Shown in pieces: positions 10,959-23,606 of a DNA stretch of 64,000 bases. The DNA comes from Adiantum capillus-veneris (Eukaryota; Streptophyta; Polypodiopsida; Polypodiales; Pteridaceae). Numbering within the stretch: position 1 is the first letter of the stretch; every line of letters starts with the position of its first letter. The position numbers and the translations under genes were made by a program. The stretch is taken from the NCBI GenBank assembly GCA_014529385.2, contig CM043963.1, positions 74,433,412-74,497,411 on the forward strand, written 5' to 3'. The notes beneath the pieces are model-generated. The model was not told the origin of the DNA. It saw only the letters and a list, made by a program, of their open reading frames with translations, and did not search any database.

Positions 10959-12216
10959 CCCTCTCCCCTTTGGAGGAGCTTCGATTTCGACGGTTCCCCA
11001 ATTTTCAACTCAACGGCACACATCGGCTCATAGTGGCTTTAACGGACCATTTTGGAGTAGATTTCCCATGAGCAAGGCTTTTGGATGATGTTTACAACCA
11101 TAGGTGCTTGGTTGTGCTATGTGTTTGTTCTCTGGTTGATGTGTTTTCCAATCGATGAGGTAGTGTGCCAGTTTCCATGCGGTTTGCTCATAGGTTACGT
11201 AGTCCTTCCATTGCACATTATGCAACATATTGATTCTCATGTATGACTATTTGGGGCATTCCAGAGATTGTTTTTAGCATGGTTTGTGCAGCCTTTGATA
11301 TGTATGCATTTGCGGATACAGCTTGAGCTAGGTATAGCTTGTAGGTAGCAGGTTCACATGTCTACATTGTTTCTTGGACAGGTAGAAGTCCATAGAGCCA
11401 CTTGTTTAGGAGTGAGCTTGTTTGCGAGGGTTTTGATAGTTGATTATACCAGATTATGGATTTTGCTATTGAGACACTAAGTGTCTACTTTTCATGCATT
11501 TTTTGGTGATATTTTTGAGATGTTTCTCAAAATATAAGAGAAACTCAATCCATTTGTCCCCAGATTCTCACCATGTTTTGCACATATTCACACGGTATAC
11601 TCTCTGATGGTTTAGTGGTCAAGTTTGACTCCCACTTTGATAGGTTTTGTCAGCTTGGACACATTTTAGTGTTATAGTACACACTCTCGCAGGAGAGGAT
11701 TGCATATGCTCATGTGGCTACAAATGGATAATCATAGGCTTTACAGATTCTTTAGATTTTTGGAAGATCTTTGCATGCCTACTTGGGATGCATTTTTGTA
11801 GCACTATTTTTTCACTACTTGTGCATATCGTTATGCGATTTATGCTTGGTTGAGCTATTTGTCCCAGACTTAGCTCACTTGGCTTAGTGATGTTATTTAT
11901 GCTTTCAGATTGTATACCTTTGTAGAACTATTTAACGCATATACAAGCATCAATGTTGATGCGATTGGTCATGGTTTTTCATGATTGTGTAGTGATGGAG
12001 TGATCTCCCACTCTGTTGCCAGTTTGGTATGGTTTATGGTTGAGATTTTTCTTGAGTTTTTTGCTCACTTTAAAGGGGAGACTCTGCCAGATTTCTCCCA
12101 AGATTTCTCACAAATAGTTTGGTTTCTTGACAATTACTTATGGTTGCAGTTATGTGTGACAGTTTGGAGTCGACAATCATAAGAGACGGCGGTCTCATAG
12201 TTGCCGATATACATTA

Positions 12217-12715
12217 TGCTGGCATTGTGGTCACCGAGGGCACATTAGGCACCATTATTTCAGATGTATGAGATAGCAGTGGAAATGTATGCGAGATGGA
12301 GATGAGGTTTTGACACATGCTAGAGCGATGGCTTCATATGCCAATGACGGTGATGCCACATTTCCCTTTAGCATTCCTCCTCCTTACATTGTCTTCTAGA
12401 GGTGACACACCTTCCCATTGGTTGATTGATGAGGATGCAATTTTCCATGTCACACCCACCTTGAGTGGTTCAACAGTTTTCTAGTCGAAGCTTTGGATGT
12501 GTGCACTTGGCTAATGGTTCGTCAATGTTTGACATTGCACGTGCACGTGATGTTTGCTTGTCGTTTCCCAGGGGTGCATCATACACGCTACGACATGTGC
12601 AATATGTTCCTCAATTGAGACAAAGCTTGATCTCAGTGAGACGGCTAGCAGATTATGGGTGTCAGACACTGCTTAGAGAGCAGTCTTTCCAAATGCATAG
12701 GTCCTCAAGCTAGCT
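12217..12715 (+). pseudogene. decayed copia gag/protease remnant
   Basis: Translation shows a degenerate zinc knuckle (CWHCGHRGHIRHH at 12217), then in the same frame HWLIDEDAIFHVTP at about 12415-12460. This matches the copia protease pattern W-x-x-D-S-G-A-x-x-H-x-T-P with the catalytic DSGA changed to DEDA. The frame then shifts to VHLANGSSMFDIA...LRHVQYVPQLRQSLISV, a typical copia block after the protease. It is too broken to function and may belong to the older copia element whose LTRs lie at 2824 and 20326. Confidence 0.75.
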
Positions 12716-13044
12716 ATAAATGGTTGGTACTATTAATTGCATGTGAGTAAGTAGAATAAGGATTTTTCAGCCTTGCAGTACGCCTGCCTTTGTGAAGTTA
12801 ACGGGGCATCACTGTCGAGAGCTATGGTCTTAATAGTGGAGTTTTACGGGGCTATTAGAAGCTTGACAGGAGCCGGTGCTGTTTTGGTGTTGAACGATCC
12901 TCTCTTCTATTCCTTGCAATTAATGGTATTCGAGCCACGGGTACAATAGCTTGAGTGCTTTTTCTAAAGGGGTAAAGAGGAGTAGCAACTAGGGCTTGAA
13001 GTGCCAAAGTACACCTAAAAATTTTACACCTAAAAGTTGTTAGA

Positions 13045-16000
13045 ATGGCTAACAATAGTAAAGAGAGTGAAATTAATGTTGATAACTTTGATTTTGCTAA
13101 TGAGCAAGCTACTAATGATGCCCCGATGCTTGTTAACTATCTTGTTTCTAAGCTTCAACAAGCCATGGGCAATCCATCCCTCCAAAGTGAAGTGCAACGG
13201 TAGCTTCGTGCTCATGGGATTCTTCAAGCTCCCCACCATGACGAGAGAACACCTAGGAAGCCTCCTTGCGAGACTTCCAAAAGAGGTCTCTCTCCGATTC
13301 GGGAAGAAGAAGAGGATCCCTATGAAGGGCAAAGAAATTTGCTCCTTGATGATGCCTCTCCTTCTCAAAGGAGAACTCAAGAGCCTCCACCGAAGGAACG
13401 AGAAAGAAGTGAGTCTCCTGCCACCTCAACGGAGATGGCTCCACGAAGACGGTGGGCTAAACGCTGTCCATCACCTCCAAAATGGAGAAGACCATTGCAT
13501 ACTTCTCCACACCATACTTCAAAGAGGGATGACAAAAAGCAAGAGAAGAAAAAGGCGAGAAAGAGGACACCCTCTTCTCCATCTTCTTCATCCTCTTCCT
13601 CTTATGAAAGGGATGGTGACAACAACGAAGATCAAGGCAAGAAAAAGGCGAGAAAGAGGTCACCCTTTGCTCCATCTTCCTCAAATTCTTCATCTGCTGA
13701 AGAAAGTGATGGTGCAACCTTTGAACCATCAAAAAGAAGAGGCCATAGGAAATCCTATGCCGCGTGGAAGAGGTCATCAAAGCTCAATGATTTCAAAGAG
13801 GGAGGGAAGAGCATCTCTTTCCTTACCTACGATGGCACTTTTGGTGCTACGGACAAAGTCTTGGCCTTTATCCAACAATTCGATGCGGTGTTCGGAGATG
13901 AGGGCTTCACGGAGTCCTCTAAGCTATGCCATGTAGCTATGCACTTTCAAAAGTCCACCAGACAATGGTGGTCTAGCCTACGGGCCAATGGTGAAGCTCC
14001 ATGAACATGGAAAGATTTAAGAGCTTCCATTATGAAGCAATTTTTGGCCATCGATGCCAAAGACAAAGTACTCACCGAATGGCGAATCTTGAAGCTCTCT
14101 CCCTATGAATCTGTCCACAAATATGTAGACAAGTTTTGGGACCTACAACTCAAAGCCACTATCTTCAAAAAGTTGGATTTTGGAGAGCAAAAGCAGCAAT
14201 TTTGTGCGGGCTTAACCGAAGAAATGGCGGAGTATGTCAACTCCCAATGGCCACGCACCATATCGGCGGTAATACATCATACTATGGTGGCCTCTCAAAT
14301 CAATTTCCAAACAGGGACTAAGAGGAATTCTAAGCCCCCTGAAAACAAGGGTTCCAAGGAGCCTAAGGGGAAGGACAATGTCCAAAAGTCTCCTAAGGGC
14401 AATTCCAACAAAGCTAAGGAGAAGGGAGTTTACAAAGGCAAAAATAAACTCTCTCCTGAAGAGCTTGAGTGTTATCGCAAGGATAACCGGTGTTTCAAGT
14501 GCGGTGAACAAGGGCATGCGTACCACGCTTGTCCCCAAAAGAACAACCGCCATGATCCTCCTAGAGCTACCTTGGTCAAAATCCAAGAGGAGGAAACTCA
14601 CCACAAAGGATCTCCTCTATGCCATGCTTGGGGAAAGATAAGAGAACATGATGCTTTTATTCTCTTTGACCCCGATTCTACTCACAATTTTATATCTATA
14701 GAGTTGGCCACAAAGCTAGGCATACAAGCCTACGAGATGGGAGATGTCCTACCCGCAGATGGTGCTTTCAAGGGGCAAGAAACTTCAGTCACTCCCTTAA
14801 TCGGGAAATTGAGGCTCCATGTCCAAAGCTATGTGGACAAAGAGGACTTCTTTATCTCTCCTCTCAAGCATGAGGATGTAATCCTAGGGGCACCATGGTT
14901 TGATCGCATGGCTGCCAATGTTAAATTCCCTAAAAGGAGAATCTCCTTTAAGTTCAGGGAAAAAGATATGTATATAGATGCTAAGGAAATGGGTAACACT
15001 ATACCCATTGTACATACACCAGCTTTCAACAAGTCAATAAAGAGCTCTATTTCCATGTACATGATTTTTGTTAAACATTCTCAAAATGAACCTAATGTTT
15101 TAGCAAAAGAAAATATACACAATCAAAAGGAATTAGAGTTAACCAACTTTCTCAACGGGTTTCAAGATGTCTTTATTGAAAACATCCCTTGTGAGCTACC
15201 TCCTAAACGAGGTAATGATGACCATGCAATTGAACTTCTTCCAGGAAGTTCACCACCTTACAAACCTCCTTATAGAGTTTCTCAAGCTCAACAAGAGGAG
15301 ATTATGCGGCAAGTGCATGAGTTAGTTGAGAAGGGCATGGTTAGGCCTAGCTCATCTCCATTTTGTTCTCCTGTGCTACTAGTGCAAAAGAAGGACGGCA
15401 CATATGGTATGCGTGTCGACTATAGAGAATTAAATAGGATCACTATCAAGAATAGGTTTCCTGTTCCACGGGTAGAATACCTATTTGATAAGCTACAAGG
15501 GTCTACCTACTTCAGTAGGATTGACCTAAAAAGTGGCTATCATCAAATAAGGATAGTTGATCAAGACATTGTAAAGACCGCATTTCGCACTACGTTTGGT
15601 CTTTATGAATACATTGTCATGCCTTTTGGCTTGACCAATGCACCAGCCACATTCAACCGCTTGATGGAGAATCTATTCAGGCCTCACCGAACCTTTATTG
15701 GATTGTTCTTTGATGATATCATCATCTAATCTAATTCATTAGATGAACACAAGCAACACCTCCAGGTAATATTTCAAGTTCTAAGAGAGAATAAACTTTA
15801 TGTTAATCGAAATAAAATTGAATTTTTCTTACAAGAGATTCAATATTTAGGTCACATTATCTCTCAAGATGGCATCCAAATGGATCCATCAAAGTTAGAG
15901 GTAATAAAAGGATGGCCTAAAACCTAACAAAGAAAAACGTTAGGTACACATGGTCTGCCAAGGAGAACAATGCTTTCAAAAAGCTTATCTCTCAACCTGT

Positions 16001-17771
16001 GCTTCACTACCGGATCTCTCAAAGCCATTTGAGGTCCAATGTGACGCTTGTGGTGATTGCCTTGGAGCTGTTTTGCGTCAAGAAGGGCACGCCATAGGCT
16101 ATGAAAGTCGAAGGCTCGACCCTGTTGAGCAAGCTCTAGGCATATATGAAAAGCAACTCCTTGCAGTTCTACATGCCTTAGACTCATGGAAGCACTATTT
16201 ATTGGGGACTCCTTTCATTCTGAGAACGGATCACCAAAGTCTTAAGTACTTCATGATGCAGACCAAGCTCTCCGACAAACAAATGAGGTGGGAAATTTCC
16301 TTTTGCAATTTCATTTTCATATTGCTCACATTGCTGGCAAGCATAATCAAGTAGTCGATGCACTCTCAAGATGGCCGAGAGTGAATGCGGTCTCCATAGC
16401 AACTCACAATGATCTATCTTCTATGATAGATGAGTATGCTATTGATCCCGATTTTAGAGATGTGATTTCAGCCCTTGCACTAGGGAAGAAAGAGGAACCA
16501 TTTACTTTACAAGATGGTTATTTTCTCTATGGCAATAGACTATGCGTTACTAGCTCACTACGTGAGAAAGTAATGTATGAATCTCATGCTCCACCTTATG
16601 CAGGGCATAGAGGGATTCAGTCTACCCTAAAGGGGATTGAAACATATTTCTATTGGCCTACCATGAAAGCAAACATACAAGAGTATGTTTCTAAATGTGT
16701 GGTATGCCAAAAGACGAAGTTTGATAGAGGGAAGCAACTTGGATTGCTTCAACCTTTGCCAATCCCTAATTCGCCATGGGAGAGGATATCCATGGATTTT
16801 ATCTTTGGATTGCCTAAGTCTATCCATGGGAATACGGGAATATGGACGATAGTAGATAGGTTCAATAAACAAGCTCATTTTATACCTGTCAAAAAGACTA
16901 TCAAAGCCCATCAAATGGCAACCCTCTTCATTTCACAAATCTTCAAGTACCATGGCTCGCCAATGTCCATAGTGTCGGATAGAGATCCTACAATGACCAG
17001 TAATTTTTGGAAGGGTCTCTTTGAGAATTTAGGAACAAGGCTAAACTTCTCTTCGGCCTATCACCCGCAAACGAATGGCCAAAGTGAAATAGCTAACCTA
17101 ACAATTCTCGGTCTACTAAAAGCATATGTAACAGAAGTAGATCAAAGATCCCAAAGGGAGAAGTACTTACCCTTAGTGGAGTATGCCTACAATAACACTG
17201 TACATACTTCCACGGGAAAAGCACCTTTTGAGGTAATAGAGGGAAGATAAAAAAGTCTTCGCTGCAGACGAGTATAGCCGAGACCTACAAGAATATTTCC
17301 AAATGATTAAGGATGCTATCTCTATCTCACAACAAAGGCAAAGGCTGCTGCTGACAAGCACAGAAGAGCCCAAGCCTTTAAAGAAAATGATTGGGTCTTA
17401 CTCAAATTTCCCAAGGCTATAGTCCTTTCCAGATTCTTAGGCCAATCAATGAGATGGCCTATCAACTCAAGTTGCCCAACCATTGGCTCATACACAATGC
17501 TTTCCATGTGAGCCTACTAAAGCCTTACAAAGGAGAGCCACCTCAAGAACCAACTATTGAAAACCCACCGGAGATAGAGGACCAAGAAGAGGTGTTGCAG
17601 CCCGAGTCCATTCTCGGACATGAAGACAAGGTACTAAGAGGTGGTAAGACTATCCAACGATATCTTATTAAGTTTAAGAATTATCCTTTTGAAGATGCTA
17701 GATGGATGCAAGGCATACAATTAAAGGATAACCTAAACCTTGTCAATGCTTACAATGCTTCCCTAGAGTAA
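13045..17771 (+). pseudogene. chromovirus gag-pol, decayed
   Basis: The ATG at 13045 (MANNSKESEI) opens gag. The frame is constant to 15729 except for stops at 13201 (TAG), 14002 (TGA) and 15727 (TAA). Visible: an SR/K-rich gag region, capsid-like QQWWSS block, zinc knuckle CFKCGEQGHAYHAC (14491-14532), protease region with DPDST where relatives have DSGAT, and RT ending FFDDIII. Near 15925 about 100 bases are missing relative to the family, with a frameshift. RNase H (15950-16354), integrase (16288-17250; HHCC, MDF, SDRD, HPQTNGQSE) and a chromodomain-like tail (about 17620-17745) follow, with a further shift near 17250. Loss of the protease Asp-Ser-Gly and the RT deletion make it inactive. 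Confidence 0.9.
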
Positions 17772-18433
17772 GCAAATGTACAAATGTCAAAAATGAACAA
17801 AGTTTTTGTCTTATAAGACTCTTTTTTTCTTTATTGTGCACAAAAATGAAGTAGTATGCATGCTTAGATCAAGTTTGCGGAGACGACGTCTCCCAACACC
17901 AAGTAGAGCTTGTCACTCTACTATGGAAGACTGATAGGACTAATGTGCAGACATGCTTGTGGCAGCTTAGGCTCTCAAGCACCAAATGTGTTGAGATGTC
18001 GAGCTCTACACCTTGAGCTGGCATCCACTACGGGTCTTGGCCGCTTACGGCATTTACTCACTGGTGCGTTAGGTGACCAACACGGAGGATCTCTGCCAGT
18101 GATTCTACAGCTGGACTACACATATAGTGCCAGCCTAGTACGCTTCTAGCGAGTTCACACTTAGTGACCGCATGTACATATGTGCTACTTTTCAGCTTTA
18201 GCACTTAGTCATTTTGTACTCTCTTTTCTATGAAGAAGAAGAAGCTTTCCATCTCTGTGTGCTTGGTGCTTGTCTTGTGTAGCTCTCTTGCATCCTCACT
18301 CTTTACAAAATGGACTAGTCATCCAGTCTGGAACGATATCGTAGGGTAACATAGGGATCCTCTACCCGCTAAGAAAAGGACTAATGAATATTCTTTATCT
18401 TCTCTACCCCATAGTTGAGGACGACTATGATTT
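17772..18433 (+). other. chromovirus 3' untranslated region
   Basis: No coding frame. It contains TTATAAGACT and TAGTATGCATGC blocks that recur in the minus-strand family members near 58740-58800 and 61790-61860, which shows that it belongs to the same family. Confidence 0.7.
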
Positions 18434-18447
18434 CAAGAGAGAGGTAA
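18434..18447 (+). other. polypurine tract of chromovirus
   Basis: CAAGAGAGAGGTAA directly precedes the LTR. The same tract appears on the minus strand beside the LTRs at 23246, 58465 and 61526, which fixes the LTR starts. Confidence 0.9.
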
Positions 18448-18820
18448 TGTCATGATAATCAATATCTAATTCTCCTAAATGATTTTCTCATGTTAAACTG
18501 ATCATTTAATATGGGGAAGTGCTAGGGGAGAAAAAGCTAGAAATTGGTTAAGCTAGCAGATCGGCCACAGTAGGGATCCAAAGGAGGGAAAATAGGGATC
18601 CAAAGAAGGGGCCATCTGTGAAAGAGCCATGTGCAACAATGGGCTTAAAAGACCCTAAGGTTCAGCCCATTAAGACTTCCAAAATGCTAAGGTTCCAAAA
18701 TTCAAAGGTTGTGTCCAAAGGTGAAACATTGGGGGAATTGGATGCTTTGTGTGTGTCCCAAAAGTCTTTATCAATCCCTACATAGGAGGGGGCGAGCCTT
18801 GCAAGTAGGGGATGAGAGAG

Positions 18821-18894
<74 letters not shown>

Positions 18895-20022
18895 GCTCCC
18901 TTTACACAAAGGGAATGAGGGACACATGTCAACTCCCTAGCCTAGATGCCCACAAGGTGTACCGAATTCCTATTGGATGGCCTTGGAGGTGGACCAATCA
19001 GAATTAAGCTAGAGTAAATCTAGTTTAAGTCATTTTAAAACACTTAATAAAAGAACCAATAAGAATTAAGCTCTCTAGAGGACTATTGGACAGTCTCCCA
19101 AGGGGTCCAATGAGAGTTTAGTTGCATTTATTAATTACCTAAAGCTCTCACAAAAGGGGAAAGGGGGACACATGTCAAAAGGCTATCACTTATGCTACTT
19201 AATTACCATTGGCTAAGCCCGGGGAGGTCCAATAGGATGTTAGCAAGAGCAAAGAACAAGAGGGGTCGACCAAGAGAGAGAGGGGGCTGATTTCTCAAAG
19301 GCATTATCACCTACACACTCACACTAGCTCATGTGTGGAAGTAAGAAGACTCTCTCTCCTTCTCAAGCTTTAATGGAAAGCTTATCACCTACTCCAAGCT
19401 TGTGAGAAGGAAGGCCTACACCACAACTCTTGGCTTTGTGATGCGGTTCCAACCAAGAGCCAAGCTTCAATGCATGCTCATCTCCTCTGCCATGCTAATT
19501 ACTAAGCTAAGCTATGCTAATATGAGTGATAATGTGAGGATATGTACATCTTTCTCGTAAGAATACTCCTTCTTCCTCTCAATCTACTCTCATACCCCGC
19601 TAGCTCTCACCATCTTCGAAGGTGTGTGAGGTCTTGGGTCTGAGACCGTGAGGGAATTGATGTTGTGTTTGATAAGTGTGTTGCTTAGTGCATGAAGTTT
19701 CCATCTTCATTGCACTAGCTAGTATTGAAGGAACACAAAGAATTGTATTGTAAAATGTCTCTCTTGATGGAAGAAACCATAATACAAAGCCTTTTGGAGG
19801 GGGGACCGGCTCCATGCAAATCTGGTCCTCAACTGTTGTCAATTGCTTAATTTCTCTCTTTTGAAGTATTGTTCATGCTATCTAACTAGGTGTTATGCTT
19901 TTTGTTGCTCTCTCTACCCAAGCACTCTTGTTAATCTCATTAGGAATCTATTCTAATGAAATGCTCACTATGTTCATGCTATTTTCCGCTACACACAAGT
20001 TACTAGACCATTAAATGTTACA
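18448..20022 (+). repeat. 3' LTR of chromovirus
   Basis: It begins TGTCATGATAATC after the polypurine tract and ends near AAATGTTACA. At about 1,575 bp it is longer than the solo LTR at 9147. It carries (AC)n at 18823-18893 in the same relative place as the CA repeat in that LTR. The end is set by comparison with the family; the next base starts sequence of the older copia element's 3' region. Confidence 0.8.
18823..18893 (+). repeat. (AC)n microsatellite inside LTR
   Basis: About 35 AC units. The homologous position of related LTRs also carries CA/GT or GA repeats. Confidence 0.95.
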
Positions 20023-20325
20023 AGGCCCGACCTAGAGGCTACGGTGGGAGCATTTGCAGCAATCAGTCGTACGATGATGACTGACACTAGCATGATGCAT
20101 AGTGGAGTTTTGTAAAGTATACAAAGTTGTCGGTGAGATTTGCATGCAATCTCTAGCATGGATATGCATGCTTTCCTATCCCTAGAGATGATACGGTTGC
20201 ATGTAGATTGACTGAGCAAGTCAGTGGACATAGGTTGAGAGATTCTCTCATCAATTTTCTTGTACATGCTAGTAGTTTAGCTAGAAGCACCCACTTATTG
20301 GCACATTTGCCTTTAAGTGGGAGAT
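20023..20325 (+). other. 3' untranslated end of the older copia element, with polypurine tract
   Basis: Sequence resumes after the chromovirus LTR and ends in AAGTGGGAGA at 20315-20324, a classical plant copia polypurine tract, directly before the LTR at 20326. No frame is kept. This ties the LTR at 20326 to the element starting at 2824. Confidence 0.65.
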
Positions 20326-20535
20326 TGTTGGGATTAAAGGCATTGTGCCTTTGCCCGAGGCTGGACATCCAATGTTCGGCCACCCACTAACCTTATTGTT
20401 TCACATATATATAGAATAAGGACCTCTCACTTTAAGATTCGATCCACCCACACACTACCTTGCACTCTCTCCTTCTCCCCTTCCCACATGCACACACCGC
20501 ACTGTATGCACACATTCCGTGCACTACACTCTTCA
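20326..20535 (+). repeat. copia-type LTR (3' copy of the interrupted element)
   Basis: About 210 bp, starting TGTTGGGATTAAAGG and ending CACTCTTCA, colinear with 2824-3028. Shared blocks include CCCACTAACCTTATT and CTTGCACTCTCTCCTTCTC. The high divergence shows the insertion is much older than the copia element at 3177. Confidence 0.7.
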
Positions 20536-20973
20536 TTGGTCATGTTTGTTTGCAAAACATTCATGTACTTAGCTCAACCACAAGTTTGTGCAACAAGGAA
20601 GGCATTTGAACTATGAGTATAGAGAGCCCTAAAAAAAGCCCTCTCACATCTATAAGTAGTGATTCTTGTAGAAACTGGCCTTCATAGGAATCTTAATGGA
20701 TACCAACTAGCACTTGAACATCTCTACCATAATAGATCATTATAAACAGACCAACTCAACTCGGATATCTAGATCTTAAGGTCCTAAATTTGAATTCATT
20801 TTGATTCACAAGCACAACAATTGTACGCTACCTTTGCAAGGATGATGGTATTCCTTACAGAGAGCATTACCTTATAAATACTTGTGAAATGTGTGATCAC
20901 CTAGAAACTTGCATGCATCTACTATAATGGGATTAAAAACCTCTATTGCAAGGGACAAGTGGAAAAGAGCAGT
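20536..20973 (+). other. unassigned sequence before outer repeat
   Basis: No gene is visible. Its last 25 bases are purine-rich (AAGGGACAAGTGGAAAAGAG) and abut the outer repeat, as a polypurine tract would. Confidence 0.45.
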
Positions 20974-21231
20974 TGATAAGGGTCATTTTATGTTCAAGTG
21001 GACATTTGTAATCGTTTTTTAGCATTGATAGAATAGAAGTAAATATGTGCAAGAGGGAAATGCTCACTCTTGTACGGAAGAGATTGTACCCAGTTCCTAA
21101 ATCTCTCTTCTCCTCTACACTCCTATCTCCCCTTTCCTCTCCATGCATGTGTATCACTCCACTCTAACAGGTGAACATACACATATTCTCGTGCTCTCTC
21201 ATGCTCTTCATCTTTCTTCAATTATGTATCA
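20974..21231 (+). repeat. outer direct repeat, right copy (candidate old 3' LTR)
   Basis: Partner of 2320-2585. It starts TGATAAGGGTCATTTTATG and ends ATTATGTATCA. The minus-strand chromovirus LTR starts a few bases later, so that element inserted at or near its edge. Confidence 0.5.
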
Positions 21232-21831
21232 TGTCTTAGAGAATATAACACTTACTTTTAGATTTAGCGGAAATTAACTATGAAAGGAGAGAGTTTTTCT
21301 TTAAGAGAGAGATAGCAAGGAGAACATAAGCTGTGCCGGGATGATTTCTTTACACTACAACACCTTAAAAACACTTTAACCATGCACATAATTTAAAGAG
21401 AATAACCAACTAAGATTGACAACTTGGTGATGATCGAATTTGCTTGGAGCCGGCGGTCCTTCCTCCAACAGGACTTGTATTATAATCCTCTCAAAAGAGA
21501 GATTTGTTCCAATACATGTTTGTGCTCTTGCAGAGCCTTAATTGAATCAAGAAGATGATGTCTTCAAAATTCCATGGTATAACCCTCCTTCCCAAACCCT
21601 AGACACCCAACAGGGAGAAAGGAACTACAGGGAAAGAGGAAGATAAAGGTGGAGAGAAGTATTTCAATGCAAGAGAAGTGATATTCTATGTACACTTGCT
21701 CATGGACAAGCTCTTAGCATACCTTAGTAATAGAATAGTAGAGATGGAGAAGAAGAAAATTTCATTGGCTTGGATTTGCATCCATAGTGAAGAACTTGAG
21801 CATAGAGTCCATCTCTAGAGCTCCCATGAGA

Positions 21832-21951
<120 letters not shown>

Positions 21952-22586
21952 TTGCTTTCCCAATCTTGGGCACTTGAGAGAGTGTCTGAGAGGAGCTAGG
22001 TATTCAAAAATGCAACAAGACTCCTCTTATATAGCTTATGCAAGTGTGCAACTAAACTTGAATCAAAATGCTTCACTCTTGACCAATGAGGTGGGAACAC
22101 CTCCTAGTGCAACTGAAGCATGCCCAACACTTGTCCCCTCTTGCCTTGCATGCTAGAACTTGGCCCCACTTCTCTTAGACTCTTCTTGGCAAGTGTACAT
22201 ACCACACACACTCACATACTCTTGCAAAGTTCACACAAAGCAAGTGTGTGCTACTTTAGACACGTGGCCTAGCTAAGCTTAGGAAACAAAGACTAGAATC
22301 AACTTACTAAATGAGGAAGGGCCAATGTAGCCTTAGTCTTTATCTTTTCTCTTTCATTTAATAAAAACCATAAACTTACATTTAATTCATAGCTCAAGCG
22401 CAAGATCTTTGCACAAACCGTGGAGGCTTACGAAGCTTACATGGGGCTGTAGTTTACCTGCTAATTTAGGACCTGGTAAATTAGGATAAAATTTTAGTAA
22501 AAATGAAACTCACCCTTTGGGATTTAAAACTTTCACCTCCTGTGCACAACCTTAGCACACAATGCTTTGGACGTGCCATCAAGCTC

Positions 22587-22824
22587 TCGGGGGGTTCACC
22601 TCTTAGACATGTAAGTTACTACGTGAGTTCAAATAAATGGGTTTTTTAATAACAGGATTATATTAACAAAACGGGTTTTTAAATCGATTTTAGAGAAAAA
22701 ACCGTAAGTTTTTTTTTTAAAAAAGGGATCATTTTATTACCTTAAGTATGTAAATAAAGGGTTTTTTTTAATACCCTTTGAACGCAAGTTATATGAATAG
22801 TTTCTCAAAGGTGCACCCCCCAAG
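22587..22824. mobile_element. MITE-like element, copy 1
   Basis: A 238-bp non-coding insert with short terminal inverted repeats GGGGGGTTCACC and GGTGCACCCCCC. It is flanked by an imperfect 9-bp duplication, ATCAAGCTC at 22578-22586 and TTCAAGCTG at 22825-22833 (7 of 9 identical). The AT-rich interior has T and A runs. It shares ends, size and duplication length with the copy at 23972. A 9-bp duplication and G-starting ends suggest a Mutator-derived MITE. Confidence 0.75.
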
Positions 22825-23245
22825 TTCAAGCTGCTACCAAAACCTGCTAAATTTAGGCCTGCTAAATTTAAACACTTTGTGGAAACTTAGAATTTCACCC
22901 TAAGGCTTCCAGACTTCATAATTAAAGTATAAAGAGTTGTTCTAAAGACTTGAGCTTAGCACAATCACTTTCTATTTTTAGACTCCCATAATTTCTCTTG
23001 GTCATCTCCATTGTGTAGTACCTTTAATCAAGGCTATCCGAGATACAAATATCTTTCCTTCACGTGTACCTATGATTGACATAATTACTTAGCAATTACC
23101 CTTGCTCTTATATGGACTTTCCCCTTTTGGTCCCAAGCCTTGACTGTGTTGGTCCATTAGCACTTAATCAACTTCATCTCTTTTATTTTCCTTGAACTTA
23201 AGTGGCCAATTTAAGTTGGAAAATACTAAATTAATATTCATGACA

Positions 23246-23259
23246 TTACCTCTCCCTTG
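23246..23259 (-). other. polypurine tract of minus-strand chromovirus
   Basis: On the minus strand it reads CAAGGGAGAGGTAA and abuts the LTR. It is one base different from the tract at 18434. Confidence 0.85.
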
Positions 23260-23606
23260 AAATCATAGTTGTCCTCAACTATGGGATGGAAAGTCTTAAT
23301 TAGTCATGTTGCTTTGGATAGATGATCCCTTTTTATCCGTCGACATTCTTCCACAGTGGTGACTAACTCCACTTAGTTCTTGGAAGGCTTAGTTGTCGCA
23401 AGCATGTCTTTACTTATCCCTAATCATCTTTCATGGTAGAGTGGCAAGGTCTACTAGATGCTTGAGAAACTAAGGTGCTTCAAGCTTGATTCATGGTATG
23501 CATACACTAAAACTTATGAACATTTAAAATAAATCTTAGAGTCAAAAAAGACAAAATTAGTTATAAAGTATACTTGTTCATACCTAATTCTTACCTTTGA
23601 TAAGAG

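Larger units (their letters stand above)
10231..12195. other. unassigned internal sequence with microsatellites
   Basis: It contains (AG)n at 10373-10442 and a 29-nt C run at 10927-10955. Between them lies a relatively GC-rich block rich in CTCGGC and CTCTCGG motifs, with a 159-codon open frame (10444-10923) that shows no domain and biased, repetitive composition. From 11000 to 12195 I see nothing convincing. It is probably decayed internal sequence of the older copia element. Confidence 0.4.
12924..20022 (+). mobile_element. Ty3/gypsy chromovirus, 5' LTR missing
   Basis: The element has a gag-pol region (13045-17771), an untranslated stretch, a polypurine tract and a 3' LTR (18448-20022). 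A possible primer site, TGGTATTCGAGCC at 12924-12936, resembles the tRNA-Met site TGGTATCAGAGCC, but the sequence before it does not look like this family's LTR. The 5' LTR was probably lost by deletion. Gag and RT resemble the minus-strand copies at 23.6-27.3 kb, 58.8-60.0 kb and 61.9-64 kb, so all four belong to one family. The C-terminal chromodomain marks it as a chromovirus. Confidence 0.85.

Noticed and set aside
12924-12936. TGGTATTCGAGCC as proof of an intact chromovirus 5' end
   Set aside because: It resembles a tRNA-Met site but no family LTR precedes it, so it is kept only as a possible primer site.
13253-13780. Antisense and alternate frames over chromovirus gag, including a 299-codon frame starting at 13037
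   Set aside because: The Ser/Arg/Lys-rich gag keeps several frames open. The frame at 13045 continues into the zinc knuckle, protease and RT, so it is the true one.
18662-18918. Open frames made of Val-Cys or Thr-His repeats, also at 9401, 21724 and 60623
   Set aside because: They are translations of CA, GT or GA microsatellites.
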